Origin: an uncultured Crocinitomix sp.
Lineage (GTDB): Bacteria > Bacteroidota > Bacteroidia > Flavobacteriales_D > Crocinitomicaceae
Direction: 5' to 3'
Assembly: GCA_937136425.1 (NCBI GenBank)
Contig: CAKZON010000060.1
Coordinates: 1-56,304 of the forward strand
Length of the DNA: 56,304 bases
In this document: positions 1-9,482 of the stretch, in pieces
How the letters are laid out: every line of letters begins with the position of its first letter
Position numbering within the stretch: position 1 is the first letter of the stretch
Notes under the pieces: model-generated
Database searches by the model: none
What the model was told of the DNA's origin: nothing
What the model saw: only the letters and a program-made list of their open reading frames with translations
Made by a program: the position numbers and the translations under genes

Positions 1-75
1 TCAATGTTCAATGTTCAATGTTCAATGTTCAATGTTCAATGTTCAATGTTCAATGTTCAATGTTCAATGTTCAAT
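1..75. repeat. TCAATGT heptanucleotide tandem repeat
   Basis: Ten perfect copies of TCAATGT plus a partial TCAAT run from the first base of the window, so the array may extend further left. The unit length of 7 is not a multiple of three, and no gene reads through it. It lies downstream of the DUF1800 gene. A second short direct repeat (AATTGCT twice, near 143-157) follows. Tandem heptamers of this kind are prone to slipped-strand length change; no function can be assigned. Confidence 0.97.
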
Positions 76-163
76 TATGAAAAAAACACTTTTCCGTTTG
101 AACATTTTTGCATTCATGTTATTTTTTCAACAAAACCCCATATTGCTAATTGCTAATTAAACA

Positions 164-1501
164 CTAGGTAAGTTGAAAATCGGGTGTGCTCAACAACCTT
201 AATATTGTTTTTGTATCCTTATTATCGTAAGCCGACTTTAAATTTGAATTTTCATTGCGAATGAGCAAATCAAAAACGGAAGCATCCTTATTTTTTTTCC
301 AAAACACATCCCAATCCACCTCTTCAAAAAATTTCAAATCTTTACGTTTCGTTTTTTTTGAGATTTGGGCGTCTAGTTCAGGGCTAAGCTCATCCATTAT
401 ATATCCTTTATTTAGAATCAATGAACCAAGCCTTAATCTCAATGCAAAGCGTGAAGCATCAATCCACCTTCTTCCTCCGGCCCAACCTGCCACGTTTGGC
501 GGTTCAAATAAAACCTGCCCCAAATACTGCTGAATTCTTCTTACTGATTTTTCATCCGGAAATTTCAAATCAAAAGCTTTGCCAACACCTACTAAATACT
601 CTATCGGACTTTTGACTATTCTTCCTTGAGCCTTGAAAAACCACTCGGCTTTAAACAAGCTTTTCATCATTACTGTTATGTCGTAATTAGATGAATAAAG
701 TGCATTAGATAACTCTGCTACATGCTCTTCGTTCAATTTTTCTGCCACAAAAAAACGATATACCTTTTCCGCAATCAGCTTTGCACAATTCGGATTTTTC
801 AAAATCATTTCCAGCACATCCTCCCCAGAAAAATTTCCTAATTCGCCAAAAATCAACTTCTCGCCATTATCATGCTGCCTATCATTTACAATATGCTTTC
901 CATAAGCATCAGTTGTCCAACCTGTAAATGCACGCGCTATTTCAGTTACGTCTTTCTCTGTATAATCTACATCACGACCTAACGTAAACAGTTCACATAA
1001 TTCTCTAGCGAAATCTTCATTAGGTTTTCCTTTTTTATTTTGGCGCAAATGCAAATAAGCAATCATTGCAGCAGATTTAGAAACAGCGTATAAAAGATCT
1101 CTAAAATTACCCAATGCATTGGTACGTAAAATATTATTCAACTCAATTGTTGCGTACGGATTCGTTTTTGTATTGCATGCAAAATGCCCATGCCAAAACA
1201 AAGTCATTTTCTCTATCAAACCATGGTTTTCGCATAACATTTGTCTAAACCATTTATAATTTAATTCATGAACTTGTCTTTGTCGAGTTCTGCGTAATTC
1301 TTTCTTTTGTTTTTGCGAAAGATTTTTATTTTTTTTAGGGTCCCATTTTGGCAAATCCAACGTTAACTCTGTTAAATTTTGTGCCTTAAATATTGCATCA
1401 ACGGCTTTGTCTAAATCATCATATTTCACAATATTTTGATGACTTGCAAAAAACTCTGCCCTAGCATGCAAATGATATTTGTCGCGTGTTGTTAATTTCA
1501 T
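164..1501 (-). CDS. DUF1800 domain-containing protein
   Basis: The protein matches the DUF1800 family across its length (about 445 residues, usual size): an N-terminal HLHARAEFF segment, then FWHGHFAC, a PNEDFARELCELFTLG block, ITxxAFTGWT-like text and VAGWAGGRRW near the C-terminus. The function of the family is not established; in Bacteroidota it is usually followed by a DUF1501 gene, which would lie left of this window. I chose the internal ATG at 1501 (MKLTTRD) rather than the one at 1543, because family members start close to the HLL/HLH segment and the 14 extra residues look like non-coding translation. No signal peptide is visible. Confidence 0.85.
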   Translation of the reverse strand: MKLTTRDKYHLHARAEFFASHQNIVKYDDLDKAVDAIFKAQNLTELTLDLPKWDPKKNKNLSQKQKKELRRTRQRQVHELNYKWFRQMLCENHGLIEKMTLFWHGHFACNTKTNPYATIELNNILRTNALGNFRDLLYAVSKSAAMIAYLHLRQNKKGKPNEDFARELCELFTLGRDVDYTEKDVTEIARAFTGWTTDAYGKHIVNDRQHDNGEKLIFGELGNFSGEDVLEMILKNPNCAKLIAEKVYRFFVAEKLNEEHVAELSNALYSSNYDITVMMKSLFKAEWFFKAQGRIVKSPIEYLVGVGKAFDLKFPDEKSVRRIQQYLGQVLFEPPNVAGWAGGRRWIDASRFALRLRLGSLILNKGYIMDELSPELDAQISKKTKRKDLKFFEEVDWDVFWKKNKDASVFDLLIRNENSNLKSAYDNKDTKTILRLLSTPDFQLT

Positions 1502-1653
1502 GTAACTATAAATTGTAATGAGGTAAGAATGTCTCCAATCCAATTAATAAGACTGAAAAACTAACCAATAGTTTAATATTAAGGAAAAAATTATGCAGAA
1601 AAAAATTAACCCTGACCACACAACTTATATAAAAGTTGTTGCGGGAGGCGCGA

Positions 1654-4125
1654 TCAAGGTTGTATAATTTTTTCTGTTTTAAGGATACCGTTCACGTTGA
1701 ATACGGAACATATGTATATCCCTGCCATCAGTTGATTCGTTTTAATTTTATTTAGACTTTCTGTTAATTCAAATTGCATAATTAAATCACCTTGAATGGT
1801 ATGAATTTGTCCATAATTCGTCACTTCATAATCACTTAATTCAAGCGAAATGCTTAACTCCTCTCTTACTAAGTTTTGCGATATTTCAATATCAGGATTT
1901 GCTTCTCCTGTTCCATTTTGAATTGGCATGTGCGGCGCCCCACCAATATCTAAAAAGCTTGTATATCGATACCAAATATTTCCAGAAATTGGCAACTCGC
2001 TTACTCCTTCTGAATCATCATCATAATAACCATCTATACCATAAAGCCAAGTTTCCATAGCTTCGTGCAAACTATGATCTTCTAACCATGGTCCCATATG
2101 ATACGACCTTGAAGAAAAAATTGGCATCACTGCAGGTTTACGTTCTGATAATGCTATTGCTCGAATTCTATAAGTATGGTAATTGTAAATACTTGATCCG
2201 TCACCATAAACATGATTCGTTCTGTAATGGTGTAGTAAAATTCGATCTACCCGCTCACCCAACGCTATTGATTCTTCGTCTGAGGTATAACCCAAATAAA
2301 TTTCACTGATGATTCCCATCTCATGCGCACGTTCGTCAATTAGCTCTAATTGATCTCTATAAAAATCAAAAGCACCAGCATTTGTGCACGGATACCCACC
2401 GGGTTCCAAATAATTTTCGCAATAATAACCAAAGACATCACTTAGTACATCTGTCCAAAATTCAAACTCCAGGTTTAGCACATCAATCTTTTGAAACCAG
2501 CTGTCACCAAAGAGTGTATTAAAAACCTCCACCTTATCAAATGAAGCATTTTTTTCACCCACTGCGCCCACTTGTGCAATTCCATAATCAGTTTTAGCTC
2601 GCTCAATAAAGTTAGCCAATATAATTGCTTCATCAGGATCTGTCAAATCATATTTATGCGTGTGGATATAAGACAAGTTATACAGCAATAAGTAATTAAA
2701 ACCATTGTCCTGAGCAAACTCCAGCAAGCTTGTTTCTGCTATTTCATCTCCCAAAATATTTTTAAAATCATCTACATACAACCCTACCAATGGAATTCGG
2801 TCAAAATAAGCAATTGGCTCAGGGACATACTCATACGCTCCTGCATCTGGAGCACCTGCTAAATTTCTATGCTCATTAATATGATCTTGAGTTAAATCAC
2901 TTTCTAAACCATAGTTTATAGCAACCGATTCATGCGTTAAACGATAATCACTTGCTGCTGCATCCACAAAACTTTGCTCATCAGTTGTTACACTGTAAAG
3001 ATTATTATTTACGGTAAACAAATCTGAAGGCGTAAAGAATATATAGGGGGCATATTCGGACAAATCGGGCTCAATAACATAGGCATCAACAAAAATATTG
3101 TTCTCAATCTTACTTTCCTCCGAGGCGTGCTCAGTATTCTCAATCGTTAGATTATATGTCTCAGAATTAACTAGTGTATTGTGCTTAAAAGTTAATTTAT
3201 TATGACCTATTGCTCCTTCGACGGTAAAAAACTCAACCCAAACTGCACCTGTTCCAATCGTTCCATTATTATAAAATACATTATTATAAAATTCGAAAAA
3301 GCCTCCCTTTTCAGCCTTAACGCCATAATGATCGGTGTTAAAAACCCTATTCTTTTCAACTACCACATTCGACTCCATGGAAAGAACAATACCTGAAGTT
3401 CCTGTTTCACTAATTGAATTGCTACGAATAATTGCGTTCGAACCGTACAATGAAATACCTGCACTTAGTACATTTGATATATTACAATTCTCAATCAATA
3501 AATCATTAATTCCATAAGGGAAAAGCAAACCACATTCAGGATCTACCATTCCATATCGAAAACTTGGATGCCCTACTTCTATACCACCGCCGCAATTTGA
3601 AATCATCAAATTTGAAATATGACAACCATCCAATTCAAACATACCCTCATTGGCTGTTAAATCGCACCTTGGATTGTCCCTTGAACAAAACGCAGCACTT
3701 CCCGTATTTTCAATCTGAATATGATCGACTTTAAAGTGATTAGATAAATCAGAAAAATAAACACCATATCGATCAGGACCACTAACATGAATCCCATTTA
3801 TTTCGTCATCTTCCCCAGTTCCTGTTAACTCAACATAATCGCAAGCCAGAAATTCAATCCCCACACTTGCTCCAGTTGCTTCTACATTAACAAGTCCCCC
3901 ACAATTTTTTATTTGAATTGGATTGACGTCAGATCCTTCTAAATTTACAAACCTCAACTTCCCCCTATCACCACTTTCCAAACAAATGACCTCTCCTGGT
4001 AAAACAGAAGTTCCATCAAAAAATTCATCCAAAGACGGTACAAAATAATCACATCCGCAATCTTGTGCAAGGCTAATAAATGAAGAACTAATAAATACAA
4101 TGAGTAACGCAAATAATTTCATCAT
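1654..4125 (-). CDS. Secreted beta-helix protein with barrel-like domain and T9SS sorting domain
   Basis: About 823 residues from the ATG at 4125 (MMKLFALL), which gives a clean signal peptide ending ...SLAQ; the ATG at 4170 would put 15 odd residues in front. Residues of about 30-430 are rich in short N/G/V turns (SNSISETGTSGIVL, FEFYNNVFYNNG), typical of right-handed parallel beta-helix polysaccharide-binding or lyase folds. Residues of about 450-740 form a second domain starting VGLYVDDF with a regular alpha/beta look, resembling a TIM-barrel glycoside-hydrolase-like domain, although no catalytic pair can be named. The last ~65 residues resemble a type IX sorting domain. Predicted to be exported by T9SS and to act at the cell surface; substrate unknown. 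Confidence 0.75.
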   Translation of the reverse strand: MMKLFALLIVFISSSFISLAQDCGCDYFVPSLDEFFDGTSVLPGEVICLESGDRGKLRFVNLEGSDVNPIQIKNCGGLVNVEATGASVGIEFLACDYVELTGTGEDDEINGIHVSGPDRYGVYFSDLSNHFKVDHIQIENTGSAAFCSRDNPRCDLTANEGMFELDGCHISNLMISNCGGGIEVGHPSFRYGMVDPECGLLFPYGINDLLIENCNISNVLSAGISLYGSNAIIRSNSISETGTSGIVLSMESNVVVEKNRVFNTDHYGVKAEKGGFFEFYNNVFYNNGTIGTGAVWVEFFTVEGAIGHNKLTFKHNTLVNSETYNLTIENTEHASEESKIENNIFVDAYVIEPDLSEYAPYIFFTPSDLFTVNNNLYSVTTDEQSFVDAAASDYRLTHESVAINYGLESDLTQDHINEHRNLAGAPDAGAYEYVPEPIAYFDRIPLVGLYVDDFKNILGDEIAETSLLEFAQDNGFNYLLLYNLSYIHTHKYDLTDPDEAIILANFIERAKTDYGIAQVGAVGEKNASFDKVEVFNTLFGDSWFQKIDVLNLEFEFWTDVLSDVFGYYCENYLEPGGYPCTNAGAFDFYRDQLELIDERAHEMGIISEIYLGYTSDEESIALGERVDRILLHHYRTNHVYGDGSSIYNYHTYRIRAIALSERKPAVMPIFSSRSYHMGPWLEDHSLHEAMETWLYGIDGYYDDDSEGVSELPISGNIWYRYTSFLDIGGAPHMPIQNGTGEANPDIEISQNLVREELSISLELSDYEVTNYGQIHTIQGDLIMQFELTESLNKIKTNQLMAGIYICSVFNVNGILKTEKIIQP

Positions 4126-4400
4126 TTCAATTGGTTTTAGGTAGGGGTTACAGCATAGAAGAACACCCACAGAATGCGGCTAATTACTTAAGAATAGTTG
4201 GTCTGAAGCTATCTTTTGTCCTTCTTTTTTAATGTATGAATTAATTAAACTTGGCGCAAACTTTTTTTTAGAATTAACACTCTTTTTTCGACGAACAGGT
4301 ACATTTAAATCGACTGACTTAAATAATCAAGCGAGCGCTTTATAACAACCTTAATCAAAATCCAATTTATTTTGAATCAATTAACTTTATTCAAATTTCT
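4126..4400. other. Intergenic region without a gene
   Basis: AT-rich divergent spacer between the beta-helix gene and the metH leader. No ORF with family resemblance, RNA gene or strong hairpin was seen. It probably holds the leftward promoter of the beta-helix gene. Confidence 0.6.
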
Positions 4401-4430
4401 TTGCAATTAAAAAGATTAGACTTAACTTTG
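4401..4430 (+). promoter_or_regulatory. Bacteroidota-type promoter of the metH operon
   Basis: TTG at 4401-4403 and TAACTTTG at 4423-4430, 19 bases apart, match the Bacteroidota -33/-7 consensus (TTTG, then TAnnTTTG). The site ends 25 bases before the riboswitch, so the transcript would start just upstream of the aptamer P1 stem. Confidence 0.75.
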
Positions 4431-4455
4431 TACCAGTTCTTAATTTATTAATGTA

Positions 4456-4568
4456 CTTATAAAGAAAGGTGGAGGGACCGGCCCTTTGAAACCTTGGCAA
4501 CCGAACTCATGTAAATGAGGATAAGGTGCCAATTCCAGTTTGACACAATTGTGTTAGAACACTATAAG
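4456..4568 (+). ncRNA. SAM-I (S-box) riboswitch
   Basis: The leader carries the hallmark S-box segments in order: a P1 strand cttataaag, then GGTGGAGGGACCGGCCC, then GAAACCTTGGCAACC, later AAGGTGCCAATTCC, and the closing P1 strand ctataag at 4562-4568. This is the SAM-I aptamer, which binds S-adenosylmethionine. It lies 55 bases upstream of the methionine synthase homocysteine-domain gene, the expected target. No strong terminator is visible between aptamer and start codon, only a weak ATTCG/CGAAT hairpin, so control may act on translation or through a weak hairpin. Confidence 0.93.
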
Positions 4569-4623
4569 ATTTCAGCATTCGCTATTAAACGAATTTCCGG
4601 TCAAACTACTTTTCATTCAGATT

Positions 4624-5604
4624 ATGAATGAAATTAGAGAAATATTAAAAAAACGTGTCTTAGTACTAGATGGTGCTATGGGCACCATGATACAACGTTA
4701 TAAGCTAGAGGAGGAAGATTTCCGCAAGAATTGGTTTGAAGATCATCCCGATTCGTTAAAAGGAAATAATGACTTATTAGTATTAACGCGCCCAGATGTT
4801 ATTAAAGCAATACATGCAGAATACCTAGAAGCGGGTGCTGACATTATTGAAACCAATACATTTAGCGGAACCACAATTGCGCAAGCAGATTATAATTTAG
4901 AAAAAGCCGCGTACGACATTAACTACTACGGAGCAAAAATCGCTAAAGAAGTTTGTGAGGAATTTACGGCAAAAAACCCTAATAAACCCCGATTTGTTGC
5001 AGGCTCAATTGGACCAACGAATGTTACCTTATCCATTTCACCTGATGTAAATGACCCAGGTTTTAGAAACACTTCTTTTAACAAGATGGTTGAGGCCTAT
5101 TCGGAGCAGGTGAAAGGATTAATCAAAGGAGGTTCTGACTTGTTATTAGTTGAAACAATTTTTGACACGCTAAATGCCAAAGCCGCACTCTTTGCTATAG
5201 AAGATGTTCAAACTGAACTTGGCACTGATTTGCCTATAATGGTTTCAGGAACAATTACAGATGCAAGTGGTAGAACCTTATCTGGACAAACTACTGAGGC
5301 CTTTTTAATTTCTGTACAACACGCCAATTTATTGAGCATAGGACTTAACTGTGCGCTTGGTGCAAGTGCCCTTCGTCCCTACTTGCAAATATTAAAAAAC
5401 AAAGCTCCCTTTTTCACAAGTGCACACCCTAATGCTGGATTACCAAATGAGATGGGAGAATATGACGAAACTCCAGAAATAATGGCTGACCAGATTAAAA
5501 CATTCTTAGATGAAGGCCTAGTTAATATAGTTGGTGGATGTTGCGGAACAACACCAGGTCATATCAAAGCCATGGCTGATTTAGCCGCCAATTATTCCGT
5601 TTAA
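4624..5604 (+). CDS. metH: Methionine synthase, homocysteine-binding domain subunit (split MetH)
   Basis: 326 residues, equal to the N-terminal homocysteine S-methyltransferase module of cobalamin-dependent MetH. It opens [13 protein letters not shown] and has the zinc ligands in GLNCALGA and [11 protein letters not shown] (Cys plus the Cys-Cys pair), which activate the homocysteine thiol. It stops cleanly, and the remaining MetH modules are encoded at 6192-8909; this two-gene arrangement is common in Bacteroidota. It is the first gene after the SAM-I riboswitch, so it should be switched off by high SAM. Confidence 0.93.
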   Translation: MNEIREILKKRVLVLDGAMGTMIQRYKLEEEDFRKNWFEDHPDSLKGNNDLLVLTRPDVIKAIHAEYLEAGADIIETNTFSGTTIAQADYNLEKAAYDINYYGAKIAKEVCEEFTAKNPNKPRFVAGSIGPTNVTLSISPDVNDPGFRNTSFNKMVEAYSEQVKGLIKGGSDLLLVETIFDTLNAKAALFAIEDVQTELGTDLPIMVSGTITDASGRTLSGQTTEAFLISVQHANLLSIGLNCALGASALRPYLQILKNKAPFFTSAHPNAGLPNEMGEYDETPEIMADQIKTFLDEGLVNIVGGCCGTTPGHIKAMADLAANYSV

Positions 5605-5643
5605 AATCAGAATTACTAAATATTCATTATAAATAAATAAAAA

Positions 5644-6078
5644 ATGCCAAAATTGTTTAAAGAGATTGACAAGTCAATTCTTGTTGCTTTACCAAATCCA
5701 ACCAAAGAAGCTTACGAAATTAAAATCAAGATTCCAGAATTCACTTTTTTAGGTGTTCAAGAACAACCTGATTTTGCTGCCATTTACATTACGTTTTATC
5801 CAAAAGACAAGATAATGGAACTAAAATCATTGAAGCAATATTCTTATCACTTACGTGACATTGTTGTTTCTTATGAAAGACTGATTAATATTTTTTATGA
5901 TCACCTAATGGAAACTTTTGATCCGGAAAGATTAAGACTCATGATGATTTGCAATCCGCGTGGAGGAATTAGTTCAAAATTAACTATTGACTCTGATTGG
6001 GCTGCGCGTGGCGGAAAAGAAAGATTCAAAGATTGGGCTAGCCAAGGTGGAGATGACAACTGGAGCGTATTAATGTAA
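5644..6078 (+). CDS. QueF-like T-fold protein lacking the catalytic cysteine
   Basis: 144 residues, the size of unimodular type I QueF (7-cyano-7-deazaguanine reductase). Family landmarks are present: PEFT at 31-34, QPDFA at 41-45 (the conserved Asp is D43), the QueF motif ELKSLKQY at 59-66, a Glu at 78 and PRGGIS at 105-110. However, the active-site Cys expected between PEFT and QPDFA is absent (FLGVQE, one residue shorter than the usual LCPxTG), and the His before the conserved Glu is Tyr. Nitrile reduction through a Cys thioimide is therefore unlikely. It sits 39 bases after metH-N and before metH-C under the SAM riboswitch. T-fold proteins bind purines or pterins, so a folate-related role is possible (inference). 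Family membership is firm; function is open. Confidence 0.8.
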   Translation: MPKLFKEIDKSILVALPNPTKEAYEIKIKIPEFTFLGVQEQPDFAAIYITFYPKDKIMELKSLKQYSYHLRDIVVSYERLINIFYDHLMETFDPERLRLMMICNPRGGISSKLTIDSDWAARGGKERFKDWASQGGDDNWSVLM

Positions 6079-6191
6079 TATTTGCGTAACACAACAAATT
6101 ATAGATTGCTTTTACTCAAAGGCAGTTGATCTTGTAGCATACAATACACACTTTGAGTTGATCATTAATTCCATATTGAAAATTAAAAAGA

Positions 6192-8909
6192 ATGAGTTTA
6201 CATCCTGAATATAGCGGCACATATGCTTACAAATGGGAACATCTTCCAAACATGAAGCTGAGCGGACTAGAACCTTTAGAGGTTACTGCCGCATCCAATT
6301 TCGTGAATATTGGTGAGCGTACAAATGTTGCAGGATCTCGAAAATTTCTTCGTCTAATTAAAGATGAAGAGTTTGACGAAGCCCTTTCTATTGCGAGAGA
6401 CCAAGTTGAAGGTGGTGCTCAAATCATAGACATCAATATGGATGATGGATTGATTGATGGTAAAGAAGCAATGGTTAAATTCTTGAATTTAATCGCATCT
6501 GAACCTGACATTTCCCGTGTTCCAATCATGATTGATTCTTCGAAATGGGACATTGTTGAAGCTGGATTGCAATGCGTACAAGGAAAATGTGTTGTAAACT
6601 CCATTAGTTTAAAAGAAGGAAAAGAGAAGTTTGTTGCTGAAGCAAAAAAGATTCGTCAATATGGAGCTGCTGTTGTAGTAATGGCGTTTGATGAATTGGG
6701 ACAAGCAGACACTTATCAACGTAGGGTCCAAATATGTGAAGAATCATACCGCATTCTGGTAGATGAAGTAAAGTTTCCTCCTCAAGATATTATTTTTGAC
6801 CCTAATGTTTTTCCTGTTGCAACAGGAATGGAAGAACACCGAAAAAATGCTATGGATTTTTTCCAAGCCACTCGGTGGATTAGAGAAAACTTGCCGGGCG
6901 CTCATGTTAGCGGAGGAATTAGTAATGTTTCTTTTTCTTTTAGGGGAAATAATATTGTTAGAGAAGCCATGCACTCTGCATTCTTATATCATGCTATCAA
7001 TGAAGGCTTAGACATGGGAATTGTAAACCCAGCTATGTTGGAAGTTTATGATGATATTCCGAAAGACCTTTTAACTCACGTTGAAGACGTATTACTTGAC
7101 AGAAGAGATGATGCCACTGAACGTTTGCTAGAGTTTGCTGAAACTGTAACAGGAACTGGCAAAGTAAGAGTGGTAAATTTAGAATGGCGTGAAGGCAATT
7201 TGCAAGACAAGTTAACACACTCATTAGTAAAAGGAATTGCTGATTTTATAGAGGAAGATGTAGAAGAAGCGCGACAGGTTGTAGATGAGCCTATTGAAGT
7301 TATTGAAGGCTTTTTGATGAATGGAATGAATGTGGTTGGAGATCTTTTTGGAGCAGGTAAAATGTTCTTGCCCCAAGTAGTAAAATCAGCCCGAGTAATG
7401 AAAAAGGCAGTTGCTTATTTATTGCCGTATATCGAAGCCTCGAAAACTGAAAACCGTTCGAAAGGGAAAGTGTTAATGGCAACTGTTAAAGGAGATGTTC
7501 ATGACATTGGAAAAAACATTGTTTCTGTAGTACTTGGCTGCAATAATTATGACATTATAGATTTAGGAGTGATGGTACCGGCAAATAAAATATTAGCTGC
7601 CGCACAAGAGCACCAAGTTGACGTCATTGGATTAAGTGGTTTAATTACTCCATCATTAGATGAAATGGTACACGTTGCTAAGGAAATGGAATACTTAGAT
7701 ATGGATTTACCTTTATTAATTGGAGGAGCAACTACTTCTAAAGTTCACACGGCAGTAAAAATTGATCAACATTATACTAAGGGGCAAACCATTTATGTAT
7801 TGGATGCATCTAGATCCGTTACCGTAGTGAGCGATTTACTTAGCGATAAAAAAGATGGATTTATTGAAAACATCAAACAGGAATATGAAACTGTTCGGAC
7901 AAATTATGCTAAGAAAAAAGGATTCAAAAAGTTTTTACCACTTGCAGAAGCTAGACAAAACAAATTCAATATTGAATGGAAAGCAGAGGACGTTGCAACA
8001 CCAAAACTAATTGGAATTGAGCAGTTAAGTGACTATGACCTAAATGAATTGCGTGAATATATTGATTGGACACCATTTTTTCACACTTGGGAATTACGAG
8101 GTAAATATCCGGCCATTTTAGAGCACGAAACTATGGGTGAAGAAGCCAGCAAATTGTTTCGTGATGCCAATATAATGTTGGACAAAATAATTTCCGAAAA
8201 ATGGTTAACAGCAAAAGCAAGTGTTGGTATTTGGCCTGCAAACTCGATCAATGATGACGATATTGAAATTTATGCTGACGATAATCGAGATACAGTTTTG
8301 CATACGCAATTTGGCATGCGTCAACAATTAAAAAAAGCAAAAGCAGCCAGTAATGTTTGCGTTGCCGATTTTATTGCGCCAAAAGAAAGTGGCATAAAAG
8401 ATTATATTGGAGGATTTGTTGTAACAACAGGTTTAGGTATTGAAAAAAAGGTAGCGGAATTTGAAGCCGATCATGATGATTATAACTCTATTTTACTAAA
8501 AGCACTGGCCGATAGACTGGCAGAGGCTTTTGCAGAGCGGCTACACGAATTAGTGCGTCAGTCCTACTGGGGATATGAATCAGAGCCGCTTGACAAAGCT
8601 GATTTAATTAAAGAAAAATATCGCGGAATTAGACCTGCACCTGGTTATCCGGCCAACCCTGACCATACAGAGAAACCAGGTCTGTTTGAACTATTAAACG
8701 CCGAAGAATTAACAGGCGTTTCTCTAACCGAATCAATGGCTATGATGCCTGCAGCATCAGTAAGTGGATGGTATTTTGCACACCCTGACGCTCACTATTT
8801 TGGAGTAGGAAAGGTTAAAACTGATCAGGTTGAACGTTTGGCTGAAGCCAAGGGAATAGAGTTGAAACGCATGAAACAATGGTTGAGCAGCAATTTGGCA
8901 GATGAATAG
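6192..8909 (+). CDS. metH: Methionine synthase, folate/cobalamin/activation subunit (split MetH)
   Basis: 905 residues holding the rest of cobalamin-dependent MetH in the usual order: a pterin (methyl-THF) domain starting [14 protein letters not shown], the cap domain, the B12-binding Rossmann domain with the cobalt-ligating His437 in [10 protein letters not shown] and a [13 protein letters not shown] loop, and the SAM-binding reactivation domain with [15 protein letters not shown] and [12 protein letters not shown]. It transfers methyl from 5-methyl-THF to homocysteine, working with the separate homocysteine subunit at 4624-5604. The 113-base spacer upstream is larger than the preceding one and holds small repeats, so some independent control is possible. 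Confidence 0.95.
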   Translation: MSLHPEYSGTYAYKWEHLPNMKLSGLEPLEVTAASNFVNIGERTNVAGSRKFLRLIKDEEFDEALSIARDQVEGGAQIIDINMDDGLIDGKEAMVKFLNLIASEPDISRVPIMIDSSKWDIVEAGLQCVQGKCVVNSISLKEGKEKFVAEAKKIRQYGAAVVVMAFDELGQADTYQRRVQICEESYRILVDEVKFPPQDIIFDPNVFPVATGMEEHRKNAMDFFQATRWIRENLPGAHVSGGISNVSFSFRGNNIVREAMHSAFLYHAINEGLDMGIVNPAMLEVYDDIPKDLLTHVEDVLLDRRDDATERLLEFAETVTGTGKVRVVNLEWREGNLQDKLTHSLVKGIADFIEEDVEEARQVVDEPIEVIEGFLMNGMNVVGDLFGAGKMFLPQVVKSARVMKKAVAYLLPYIEASKTENRSKGKVLMATVKGDVHDIGKNIVSVVLGCNNYDIIDLGVMVPANKILAAAQEHQVDVIGLSGLITPSLDEMVHVAKEMEYLDMDLPLLIGGATTSKVHTAVKIDQHYTKGQTIYVLDASRSVTVVSDLLSDKKDGFIENIKQEYETVRTNYAKKKGFKKFLPLAEARQNKFNIEWKAEDVATPKLIGIEQLSDYDLNELREYIDWTPFFHTWELRGKYPAILEHETMGEEASKLFRDANIMLDKIISEKWLTAKASVGIWPANSINDDDIEIYADDNRDTVLHTQFGMRQQLKKAKAASNVCVADFIAPKESGIKDYIGGFVVTTGLGIEKKVAEFEADHDDYNSILLKALADRLAEAFAERLHELVRQSYWGYESEPLDKADLIKEKYRGIRPAPGYPANPDHTEKPGLFELLNAEELTGVSLTESMAMMPAASVSGWYFAHPDAHYFGVGKVKTDQVERLAEAKGIELKRMKQWLSSNLADE

Positions 8910-8922
8910 TTTGATTAAATTA

Positions 8923-9426
8923 TCACATATTCTCTCCTAACGGTCTCCTTACTCCTAAGGATTTTAACTTTTCAATTAAATTAGTAGTTTCCAAGTTGGT
9001 CCAATTACCATACTGATACTGACTAATAATCCTATTATTTTTCTCAAACAAGGCAAGTTCTTCGAATTTTACCCAACGATTTTTTAGGTATAGACCATAA
9101 GTTAAATCCTCTAAATTAATAGAGACCGTCTTGGCTGAATTAAAATCTTGATAATCGACACAAATGCTACTTTGATTAAGTTCAATCTTAGTTATGAATT
9201 TTCTTGAAACGAATGCAGAAATCACAAAATCAACAAAAAAAAGCCCAATGATAATTACGAGTCCATGGATAAAGAAGTATTTCCAATAATAATCTTGCAC
9301 ATTAAAAAGCATTATAACAAAGAATACAAGTAACGCTAGACGAATAAGGAAAACATTAATCGAAAGACATTTTTTCCAACGTTTAAAATAGGACATTTCT
9401 TCAACTATAACTTCCATTGACATCAT
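8923..9426 (-). CDS. Hypothetical two-TM membrane protein
   Basis: 167 residues, not recognised. Two adjacent hydrophobic segments (about 26-44 and 49-70: LIRLALLVFFVIMLF and FFIHGLVIIIGLFFVDF) are followed by a soluble C-terminal half with beta-rich, PH-domain-like text. It converges on metH-C with 13 bases between the stops. The start could be the second or fourth codon region (MMSMEV). Likely an inner-membrane protein of unknown role. Confidence 0.55.
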   Translation of the reverse strand: MMSMEVIVEEMSYFKRWKKCLSINVFLIRLALLVFFVIMLFNVQDYYWKYFFIHGLVIIIGLFFVDFVISAFVSRKFITKIELNQSSICVDYQDFNSAKTVSINLEDLTYGLYLKNRWVKFEELALFEKNNRIISQYQYGNWTNLETTNLIEKLKSLGVRRPLGENM

Positions 9427-9482
9427 TCTTTGTCAATATAACTTCTTTCATTGAATCTAATACTATTTTGATTCTTAATGAA

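Noticed and set aside
1..75. CRISPR array
   Set aside because: The unit is 7 bases with no spacers, so it is a simple tandem repeat.
77..160. Small 27-codon reading frame (MKKTLFRLNIF...) next to the heptamer array
   Set aside because: Too short, no family, and it ends inside the AATTGCT repeat; likely chance in AT-rich DNA.
1593..1667. 24-codon rightward frame with an AAGGA-like sequence before the ATG
   Set aside because: It overlaps the end of the beta-helix gene and has no recognisable product; Shine-Dalgarno-like strings are weak evidence in Bacteroidota.
5644..6078. Functional queF (preQ1 synthase)
   Set aside because: The catalytic Cys and the partner His are missing, although the scaffold is clear.
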